Shown here piece after piece: positions 43,959 through 49,830 of a DNA stretch of 49,830 nt. Made by a program: the position numbers and the translations under genes. The stretch spans positions 1-49,830 of the forward strand of contig DAOULQ010000196.1 in assembly GCA_034419095.1 (NCBI GenBank), written 5' to 3'. The notes under the pieces were generated by a model. That model had not been told where the DNA came from. It saw only the letters and a list, made by a program, of their open reading frames with translations, and did no database searches. Within the stretch, counting starts at the first letter, position 1, and each line of letters begins with the position of its first letter. This DNA comes from UBA7937 sp034419095 (GTDB lineage Bacteria; Chloroflexota; Anaerolineae; UBA7937).

Positions 43959-44747
43959 TCAAGTCATAGTAAGCCTGATGTGCTGTATGAGCGCTTCCTC
44001 TGCAAGAAGAGCGTCCTCTCGCAGGGTTGGTCCCACCCTTCTGGGGCGCACTGGCCAAGGGGCTTTCGCAGAACCAGGCCGGAGCCACCCAACTCCATGA
44101 GCGCGTAGTGCTGCTGTATCTCGAATCCCGTTAGGAACCAGAATGGCTATTCTGTGCGAAAAAGTGCGGTAGCGCCGGGCTTGGGCCAAGGCGGCGGGGG
44201 CGCTCTTCACCTTTGCTTCGATTGCCACGGAATCATACACAAACCGGCGCACGTTTTGCGAAAGCTGAACCACTTCGCCCGCGAGAGAGATGACCGCAGC
44301 AGCCTCAGCCATGTCGAGCGCAGAAACCAAGGACCTCGTGGACCCGCGATAGTGCCGTGCAAGGCTCTGATAGGTAAGGCCCCGCGGTGCAGTCTCGAGC
44401 GCAAGACGTAGACGAACCAGCGAACGTGTGCCGAAAGTCCAATAGCCAATGTGGCGGAGCCGTGCGATTAGCCGCTCAGAATCAATCCGCGCCACAAAAA
44501 TGTCAGGCACTCCGCGAGGCCCTTCAAACTCCACAATCTGAACTAGGAGCGACGGCCGCCTCCACAGCCCGGCGCAGTAGTCTCCACTCAAAGCTAAGTC
44601 CACAAGGCAATCCTCGGGGCCATTCTCCCTCGGGAACCTGCTAGCTCGTTGAGATCGATGATCCAGCAGGATGCGGACATGCCCGGAATTCTCCTCCGAA
44701 CGGGAGGACGCTGCAGCAAGAGTCCTTAGTAGGAGTCCTCGATTCAT
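43959..44747 (-). CDS. PD-(D/E)xK-type nuclease-like protein
   Basis: A 262-residue protein not assigned to a named family. A winged-helix-like segment around residues 120-165 (RGLTYQSLARHYRG, then LVSALDMAEAAAVIS) is followed by a probable PD-(D/E)xK core: VYDSVAIEAKVKSAPAALAQARRY (shown here as its parts VYDSVAIEAKV and SAPAALAQARRY) and HRIAILVP. The Glu-x-Lys after a buried strand and the helix with A-x-x-Q-A-R-R-Y are typical of restriction-like nucleases. The ATG follows directly on the stop codon of the previous gene, so it is coupled to the unknown protein and the kinase upstream. A nuclease effector controlled by a kinase is an attractive reading. Confidence 0.6.
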   Translation of the reverse strand: MNRGLLLRTLAAASSRSEENSGHVRILLDHRSQRASRFPRENGPEDCLVDLALSGDYCAGLWRRPSLLVQIVEFEGPRGVPDIFVARIDSERLIARLRHIGYWTFGTRSLVRLRLALETAPRGLTYQSLARHYRGSTRSLVSALDMAEAAAVISLAGEVVQLSQNVRRFVYDSVAIEAKVKSAPAALAQARRYRTFSHRIAILVPNGIRDTAALRAHGVGWLRPGSAKAPWPVRPRRVGPTLREDALLAEEALIQHIRLTMT

Positions 44748-45941
44748 CTACAGGAAGACCTCCAACTCTTCGGCGAGCTCCTCGGCGGCACCCTGCCAAA
44801 TCTGTAGATGGCGAGGGCCTGTATCATATCGCCATTCAATTGCGGCCAACTCTTTGACCGAGGCGAAGCGATCGATGCCTTCTTGTGCACAGTCAATTAG
44901 GTTATCCAAGCGACCAGCCATTGAGCCAACTCTCACAAGTCCATCGAGCGCGTGGCAGGTCTCAAAATGTGACAGCCTGAATTGCCGCTCCGTCCAGTCA
45001 CCCATGTGGTCAGGAAAGAGTACTCGAAGTTGATCACCCATTGTGCCTGCAATGAGGCCCATTGGATCATCAGCCTTCAACAAGTCATCAACGTGCGTCT
45101 CCACGAATAGGTTCCCTAGCGCCTTCGGCGAGGCGAACCTAGACAGAGCTTCGCGTGGGAAGCCTTCGCGACGTTGCCAACGACTTTCGTGGAACCTTTG
45201 AAGCGTATTCGTCCACCCTGATGCGAAAACCTCTGCGCCTACACAGCGCAAGAAGAACCCGGTAAGCCCCGCGTATCCTACTATCACATCATAGTCATTG
45301 TGTTCGGCGGTCAGTTCTGCTACAACCATTCCTGCGCGCGCCAGAGTACCTGAATTCCACCTGAGTGGATGATATGGAATACTGTGTGAGACAATGAAAT
45401 AGAACCCATGAACATCAAATACAGTCACCCGATCAAGCAGGCGCCGTGCTTTCTCCCAATCGGCAAGTAGATGCTCGGGAACCACAAGCGTAAGGTACAG
45501 CGGTACGCCAAAATCTCTCTCTGCTGCATGTGAGGCGAAGAGGTGATACAAAGACGCCCACTTACCGTCGAGATCGCCGAGTATCGGCGTTGGCGCAATC
45601 AGCGCCGACGCTTTCATATCCAGCTGGAACCGGATCGCAGACTCAACCACGCGGATCACTTCGTTTGGAGAAATCCGCTCCAGTGTGCCACCTTCGGGGA
45701 ACCACTCGTGCTTGTCAAGCTTCTTCGGCACGTGATCCTGAATCGAAAGGATATATAGCTGTGGATCGATAAGCAGGTTGCCGCCACGCTCGTGAACGGT
45801 TTGTGCACTTGCCCATAATGAGGCTGGAACCACGTCTCCCGTACCCAGAATTGCTCCCTGGGCCCAGCCCTGTGCCAGTGTGTAGTCTAACAAGTCCTGA
45901 CTGTCTTTGTGTTGCCCCCATCCGTGCTGAATCAGAAACAT
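44748..45941 (-). CDS. Uncharacterised alpha/beta protein between kinase and nuclease
   Basis: A 397-residue protein I do not recognise. Alternating strands and helices (AQGAILGTGDVVPASLWASA, NLLIDPQLYIL, SALIAPTPIL, PLYLTLVVPEHLL, VTVFDVHGFYFIV) suggest a TIM-like barrel; the later VIVGYAGLTGFFLRCVGAEVF has the look of a barrel strand with a small-residue loop. No signal peptide or membrane segment is seen. It begins one base after the kinase stop and ends directly before the nuclease-like start, so the three proteins are made together and may form a complex or pathway. Confidence 0.65.
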   Translation of the reverse strand: MFLIQHGWGQHKDSQDLLDYTLAQGWAQGAILGTGDVVPASLWASAQTVHERGGNLLIDPQLYILSIQDHVPKKLDKHEWFPEGGTLERISPNEVIRVVESAIRFQLDMKASALIAPTPILGDLDGKWASLYHLFASHAAERDFGVPLYLTLVVPEHLLADWEKARRLLDRVTVFDVHGFYFIVSHSIPYHPLRWNSGTLARAGMVVAELTAEHNDYDVIVGYAGLTGFFLRCVGAEVFASGWTNTLQRFHESRWQRREGFPREALSRFASPKALGNLFVETHVDDLLKADDPMGLIAGTMGDQLRVLFPDHMGDWTERQFRLSHFETCHALDGLVRVGSMAGRLDNLIDCAQEGIDRFASVKELAAIEWRYDTGPRHLQIWQGAAEELAEELEVFL

Positions 45942-45942
45942 T

Positions 45943-46809
45943 CTATTTACCCCCTGTCTTTGTCAGGGTGTCGACGACCTCCAGCAATCGTGATGGCGTT
46001 CTATGACGCTGGTGCCGGTGTGGAGACATCATGGTGGCTACAATGTTTCGCATGGTGATGGACACGTGCTCTCTGAATTCGTCAAGCATCTCTCCGACGC
46101 CCCTATATGTATCGCCTGGATAGGCATTCACCACATCTTGCCCACCGAACGGGTGACGGCCTGTAAGTGCCTCGAAGGCTACTACACCGAGCGAAAAAAT
46201 ATCAGAGCGCGCATCCAGTTTCTCACCAGGAACACGATATTGCTCGGGGCTACGGTAACCAGACGTCCCTGGCAACTGCCCTGGCGGGGTCAGTCCAGGC
46301 TGGGTTTGGTGCCTCGCGACACCAGGATCCAAAAGTACATAGCCGCGGTCAGTCCGGAAAATGTTCTGGGGCTTGATATCCCGGTGAACGGCCCTCTTGC
46401 GGGTCCATAGCTCCTTGATAGCCGTTCCGACGTGACAGATGAGTCGCAGGACCTCTTCCTCTTTCCACGGCTCGCCGATCAGTTCTGATACGGTGGCACC
46501 GACTAGTAGCTCTTCCAGATACCAAGGGTAGACCTCATCCCCGATCACAACTGGCTCGCCTGGCGCCAAAAGGAGGTCCGGGAGGTAAGGACAGTCAGCG
46601 GTCTCCTCCAAGACGAGCAGCTCCCTTCCAAGACGAGCCTCTTCAGTGGTTCCGGCCTCCTTGATGATTTTCAGACAGCAGGGGCCATGAGCAGCGTCGA
46701 TTGCCTTGTAGACCCACTTCTGACCGCCTGGCTCGCCAATCTCTTCTTCAATCTTCAGCCCCTCGCGCGCTCGACAGATCTCCCTTAGAACTTCGTCTGG
46801 CGCTCCCAT
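45943..46809 (-). CDS. Serine/threonine protein kinase
   Basis: A 288-residue Hanks-type kinase without membrane segment. The glycine loop is degenerate (IGEPGGQKWVY); the ATP lysine is in CCLKIIK; the C-helix Glu is in RELLVLEE; the catalytic loop is VHRDIKPQNIF; the metal motif is DPG instead of DFG; the APE-like motif reads YRSPEQY; and subdomain IX is DIFSLGVVAFEALTG. It should be active despite the DPG change, which other bacterial kinases share. It is the first gene of a three-gene unit with the unknown barrel-like protein and the nuclease-like protein, served by a strong promoter at 46872-46900. Confidence 0.9.
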   Translation of the reverse strand: MGAPDEVLREICRAREGLKIEEEIGEPGGQKWVYKAIDAAHGPCCLKIIKEAGTTEEARLGRELLVLEETADCPYLPDLLLAPGEPVVIGDEVYPWYLEELLVGATVSELIGEPWKEEEVLRLICHVGTAIKELWTRKRAVHRDIKPQNIFRTDRGYVLLDPGVARHQTQPGLTPPGQLPGTSGYRSPEQYRVPGEKLDARSDIFSLGVVAFEALTGRHPFGGQDVVNAYPGDTYRGVGEMLDEFREHVSITMRNIVATMMSPHRHQRHRTPSRLLEVVDTLTKTGGK

Positions 46810-46871
46810 GCCTCACGACCTCAGTCCTCTTGGGTGGCTCTCCATGCCGGCAACCTAGCTTGCTGATGACA

Positions 46872-46900
46872 ATCTTACAGAACGCAAATGACAATGTCAA
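46872..46900 (-). promoter_or_regulatory. Promoter of the kinase operon with overlapping palindrome
   Basis: On the minus strand TTGACA (46895-46900), 17-base spacer, TAAGAT (46872-46877). The palindrome TGACA-T-TGTCA overlaps the -35 box, a possible operator. The start would be near 46865, about 55 bases before the ATG. Confidence 0.75.
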
Positions 46901-47158
46901 GGTAGCAGCAAACTACTGATTGTTCCCACCAAACAGCGGCGCGAACGCCCCTTTGACACCGCACCCAAACGATGCTGTCCTGTGGTTGTTCGTGGCAGAG
47001 GTGCAAGATCCCGGCGGCGGTGAGAACCGCTCCCTTTTCTTTGGGGCGATGTGGATCGGGCAGAGGTTGGACGAGATGGCGGGTACTGTTCGGGGGTAAC
47101 GGGATCGGCATCAGCTGACGAGGCTCCGCGCTGTGGCACATGCCGATTGCTCGGTTGC

Positions 47159-48283
47159 CTATTCCTTGAATACGGATTCCAACCACTCCTGAATCCCGAA
47201 GTAGTCCTTCAGGCTAATCTGGAATGAGATAGTCGTTTGGAACTTCTGCGCACCACGTGTGAAGAAAGAGGTGGTTGCAAGGATTCCTGCTGTAGCCTGC
47301 TCAGCCTGAACCACTCCATTCAGCTGTCGAACAAGGCCAACCCCAACAGGATGATCTGGAGCGTGCTTCTTGCACTCCACGATGTAGAGGAATGTTCCGA
47401 GATAATCCTTCTTCGCCGCGTATATGTCCTTTCCGCCATCCCTCGATACGGGAGTGAGGGTGACTGCGTAGCCAAGGCGGCTCAGAAGCTCAGCGACCAG
47501 TTCCTCAAATCCCCTGGGGCTGAGATCATAGAGGAGCTTTGGGTTCTCGTGAAGCTTGCGCAGGAAGTCGTCGCTAACCGTGACTACGTTCGCAACAATC
47601 TTCCGGTGTTCAGATGTACTTTCCGGGATTTCTTCCCCAGCGGAATCAACGATCCCCGGCCGTGTGAAATCCTGCAGGCGTTCAAGCAATTCTCGTGGTG
47701 TGATTTCTCGCTCGTTCAGAAGATCGGCGACGAGTCTTGCTGCAAGAGGATTGCCCATGAGAGCCGAGTACAGTTCATCAATAGACCGCGGGTCACGGGC
47801 ATAGGTAAGACCCCTTTCAAGGAGTGCTCGGAATTCAGCACGGGATAGGCCCTCCAGTTGCAATTGCAGGTCGACGACGCTGGCGGCGTGGACAAATCGA
47901 GACGTCGCCAAGATTCGTGCGTTTGGGTGCTTCCTGCGCACGGCAGTCAGCTCATGGTCAACCCCCTGATGTGGCCTAACCTCAAGGTCGTTGACGATGA
48001 TCAGGTATGGCTTCGATCTCTGGGAGACCTGGCGATCAACCGTGTAGTCAACGGTTTCGAAGGGAGTGGCATGCAGGTTGTGAACGCCTCCGGGGAATGC
48101 TGACTGATTCAATTCGGCAAACATCATGGCGAGTGCCGTCTTTCCGATCCCCGGCGGGCCGGTGATGAAGACAGTCTTTGCATTCGGGGCCAGAAGTTCC
48201 CGTTGAATAATGCCCAGTTCTCTCTCGCGACCGACGAAAATCTGTCGAATCGGAGAATCAAAGACAAGAGGATCTGGTTTCAT
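47159..48283 (-). CDS. STAND (NB-ARC-like) ATPase fused to an Mrr-type nuclease
   Basis: A 374-residue fusion. The N-terminal ATPase has FVGRERELGII, Walker A TGPPGIGKTAL (residues 41-51), Walker B LIIVNDLEV, and a sensor-like ARILATSR, matching the STAND/NB-ARC group. The C-terminal ~110 residues are an Mrr-like restriction domain: GFEELVAELLSRLGYAV, then SRDGGKDIYAAKK, then FLYIVECKKH, giving the Asp and Glu-x-Lys of the active site. STAND defence proteins usually carry long repeat sensors; here almost nothing lies between or after the two domains. An AAGGA site lies upstream of the ATG. It probably acts as a single-gene defence nuclease. Confidence 0.88.
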   Translation of the reverse strand: MKPDPLVFDSPIRQIFVGRERELGIIQRELLAPNAKTVFITGPPGIGKTALAMMFAELNQSAFPGGVHNLHATPFETVDYTVDRQVSQRSKPYLIIVNDLEVRPHQGVDHELTAVRRKHPNARILATSRFVHAASVVDLQLQLEGLSRAEFRALLERGLTYARDPRSIDELYSALMGNPLAARLVADLLNEREITPRELLERLQDFTRPGIVDSAGEEIPESTSEHRKIVANVVTVSDDFLRKLHENPKLLYDLSPRGFEELVAELLSRLGYAVTLTPVSRDGGKDIYAAKKDYLGTFLYIVECKKHAPDHPVGVGLVRQLNGVVQAEQATAGILATTSFFTRGAQKFQTTISFQISLKDYFGIQEWLESVFKE

Positions 48284-48435
48284 AGGTCATCCTTGTCAGC
48301 CGAACTACCGATTATGCTGCGAGAATGCGTATAATATGTGCATGGAGCGTTTGTGTCGCAAATCCCCGCGCTCTTACTGCTCCAAGCATAGCACAGACCC
48401 TTGTGCAAAGCAACGGTATGCTCCCATCCCTAACG

Positions 48436-48900
48436 TCAGCCGAGAGGCTCCCTCTTCCTAAAGAACGAAGGAAATGCCCCCTTCCGCACTACGTCCACCA
48501 GCCTCTTCTGCACGACGTCTACATAAAGCGCCTCGAGCACCAGTTGATAGATCTCGTTTCGCTGCTGGGGCATGGCCGCCTCCCAGACAGGGCCCAGAGT
48601 CTCCGGGTACTCCCTGCCTTCAGCACCTCGTCCAGTTCCATCTCCCTGGGGAGGTCTGAGGGTAGCCGGCCTCGGCTTCGTCCTCGTCACCTCCCGATAC
48701 TCATCCCCAGTGATCTCCAGTTTCCACTACATGTGGTGGTTCCGGCTAAACTTCGCTTCCTCGAATAGCTGACGGAGACCGCGATCACCTTGGACGACCC
48801 TCGATAGGTTTCTTTCGGCATACTTGACCTGACCCGTATTGGGCGCGAAGTAGTATACGAAGCGCTCATTGACCTAATCCTGACCCGGCTGGAGAAGGCG
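48436..48900 (-). pseudogene. Degraded C-terminus, probably of a second serine recombinase
   Basis: The last ~60 codons (48436-48620) read LGPVWEAAMPQQRNEIYQLV, then LEALYVDVVQKRLVDVV, then KGAFPSFFR, which resembles the C-terminal end of large serine recombinases (a WEAATPEER-like helix, then LEAVYVD and PKPAF). Upstream the frame continues through one in-frame TAG (about 48733) to about 48900, with no resolvase catalytic domain visible. It is a remnant, on the same strand as the intact recombinase at the left end, and may mark an older or nested element boundary. Confidence 0.45.
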
Positions 48901-48921
48901 AAGAGCGTCCGCAGGCTTACC

Positions 48922-48950
48922 TTGACAAGAGGCGACAATTTGTATACGAT
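48922..48950 (+). promoter_or_regulatory. Promoter of the MNT/HEPN pair
   Basis: TTGACA (48922-48927), 17-base spacer, TACGAT (48945-48950). The start would be near 48957, followed by GGAGG at 48972-48976 and the GTG at 48982. A GTATAC half-palindrome overlaps the -10 box and recurs about 90 bases upstream, so autoregulation by the HTH domain is possible. Confidence 0.75.
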
Positions 48951-48981
48951 AGGCTACAGAATGTAGCCGACGGAGGTTCAA

Positions 48982-49590
48982 GTGTTAGAAGAACTGTTTT
49001 CCTCCCAAGCGCGCGTTGCCATCCTCCGCCTCTTTCTCTTGAGCCCGGACGACCGCTTCTACGTGCGAGAAGTGGCCGCCCGTACTAACCAGGCCCGCCG
49101 TGCCGTCCAGCGGGAGTTGCCCAAACTAGAGGCTATCGGCCTGCTTCAACACACGATCGATGGGAATCGCAAGTACTATCGGGTAAACAAGGGCTGGCCC
49201 ATCCTTGCAGAGTTGAAGTCCATGTTCCTCAAGACCGTAGGCTTAGGGGATGCCTTAGGGGGATTCTTGCATCAGGCGGAGGGGGCCATCCGGGTGGCCT
49301 TCATCTACGGCTCCTACGCAAAGGGCGAGGAGAGTACGACTAGCGACATCGATCTCTTCGTGGTGGGTACCATCACGGCCAGGGAACTCTCCGCCGTCCT
49401 GGTCACGGCTAAGTCGGAATTGGGGCGCGAGATCAACCCCGTCATGATGACTCCCGAGGAGTTCACGGCCAAGGTGGCGTCCAGGAACCACTTCGTCCTT
49501 TCAGTTCTGGAGGAGCCGAAAATCTTCTTGGTGGGAAATGCCGAACATATTGAATCGCTTACTGGCCGAGGGAAGGCTAAGAAAGCATAG
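48982..49590 (+). CDS. HTH-MNT nucleotidyltransferase (antitoxin-like)
   Basis: A 202-residue fusion. Residues 1-75 form a winged helix of ArsR type (SSQARVAILRLFLLS, then FYVREVAARTNQARRAVQRE, then LLQHTIDGNRKYYRVN). The rest is a minimal nucleotidyltransferase with IYGSYAKGE (Gly110, Ser111) and SDIDLFVVG (Asp122, Asp124). MNT proteins paired with HEPN ribonucleases are antitoxins that can add AMP to the toxin. The gene overlaps the HEPN-like gene by 53 bases in another frame. The HTH probably makes it the pair's own repressor. Start GTG with GGAGG five bases upstream. Confidence 0.88.
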   Translation: MLEELFSSQARVAILRLFLLSPDDRFYVREVAARTNQARRAVQRELPKLEAIGLLQHTIDGNRKYYRVNKGWPILAELKSMFLKTVGLGDALGGFLHQAEGAIRVAFIYGSYAKGEESTTSDIDLFVVGTITARELSAVLVTAKSELGREINPVMMTPEEFTAKVASRNHFVLSVLEEPKIFLVGNAEHIESLTGRGKAKKA

Positions 49591-49830
49591 GACCTCGGCC
49601 CGCGAGATCGCCGACCTCTTTGGCGTCGTCAGGCGCAATCTCAGTGACGCATCGGTTGAGGCTGTCTCGGCGGATCGACGCTTCGCCATCGCCTACGAAG
49701 CCCCCCTGCAACTAGCCACCATCACCCTCTACTGCAATGGCTACGCGACCTATGGCGCAGGACACCACTTCACCACCTTCCAAGCCCTGAAGGAAACGAT
49801 GGTAGATGCTGGAGAAGGTTACGCGGACTA
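49538..49830 (+). CDS. HEPN-like protein, partner of the MNT gene (3' end outside window)
   Basis: A frame of 97 codons running off the window. It starts MPNILNRLLAEGRLRKH and continues with SAREIADLFGVVRRNLSDAS and a helical AIAYEAPLQLATITLYCNGY, then AGHHFTTFQALKE. The all-helical layout, the location after an MNT gene and the 53-base overlap fit HEPN-domain toxins; the catalytic R-x4-6-H segment would be beyond the window or is not obvious here. Start ATG at 49538. Confidence 0.7.
   Translation, partial: MPNILNRLLAEGRLRKHRTSAREIADLFGVVRRNLSDASVEAVSADRRFAIAYEAPLQLATITLYCNGYATYGAGHHFTTFQALKETMVDAGEGYAD

Noticed and set aside
46875..47186. 103-codon minus-strand frame
   Set aside because: It overlaps the kinase promoter and the STAND gene end and has no ribosome site or recognised features, although part of it looks faintly protein-like.
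1..49830. CRISPR arrays and insertion sequences
   Set aside because: No regularly spaced short repeats and no intact transposase gene or terminal inverted repeats were seen.

Overview
The window looks like a chromosomal segment of a GC-moderate bacterium, most probably Chloroflexota (Anaerolineae-like) or a near relative. This is inferred from gene content: a PBP1C/alpha-2-macroglobulin pair, a bacterial Mre11-Rad50-NurA-HerA operon, a KTSC protein and a DUF72 protein. No rRNA or tRNA is present to confirm it. Many good promoters (TTGACA-like, 17-bp spacer, TATAAT-like) are visible, several with very short leaders.

Core part (1-7558): the 3' end of a PBP1C gene, a 2000-residue thioester-containing alpha-2-macroglobulin lipoprotein, a terminator, a promoter, and then the first 35 codons of comM/yifB. 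comM is cut off after its invariant N-terminal block and replaced by the tail of a large serine recombinase gene on the opposite strand (7545-9119). This is read as the left attachment junction of an integrated element. The rest of comM is not in the window, so the other end should lie beyond base 49830.

Accessory part (7559-49830), left to right: the recombinase; degenerate small genes; a minus-strand XRE plus ImmA-like pair whose HExxH motif reads HALGH; a LexA-headpiece-only protein; a PGN_0703-type nuclease; an eight-gene plus-strand operon (excisionase-like HTH, Mre11, Rad50, NurA, OLD-family nuclease, KTSC, HAS-barrel, HerA); a BREX type 3 operon (BrxF, DUF6079 BrxC-like ATPase, methyltransferase, a 34-codon ORF where the helicase is expected, PglZ, BrxA-like); a minus-strand ubiquitin-like cluster (Ubl, JAB/JAMM peptidase, ThiF/E1-like, frameshifted GIY-YIG) divergent from an XRE/ImmA pair; the MrfA/MrfB (YprA/YprB) repair pair with DUF72; a tiny zinc protein; a three-gene kinase/unknown/PD-(D/E)xK operon; a STAND ATPase fused to an Mrr nuclease; the degraded C-terminus of a second serine recombinase; and an MNT/HEPN pair running off the window.

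The genes mostly handle foreign or damaged DNA (end resection, methylation and restriction, signalling), so this is a defence and repair island carried by a serine-integrase element. The most interesting signal that is not a gene is a diverged ~190-nt sequence present twice, upstream of the Mre11-HerA operon (12763-12952) and upstream of the BREX operon (23515-23698). Complementary arms are retained in both copies while the intervening sequence drifts and takes indels that are not multiples of three, which suggests a structured RNA or shared leader.
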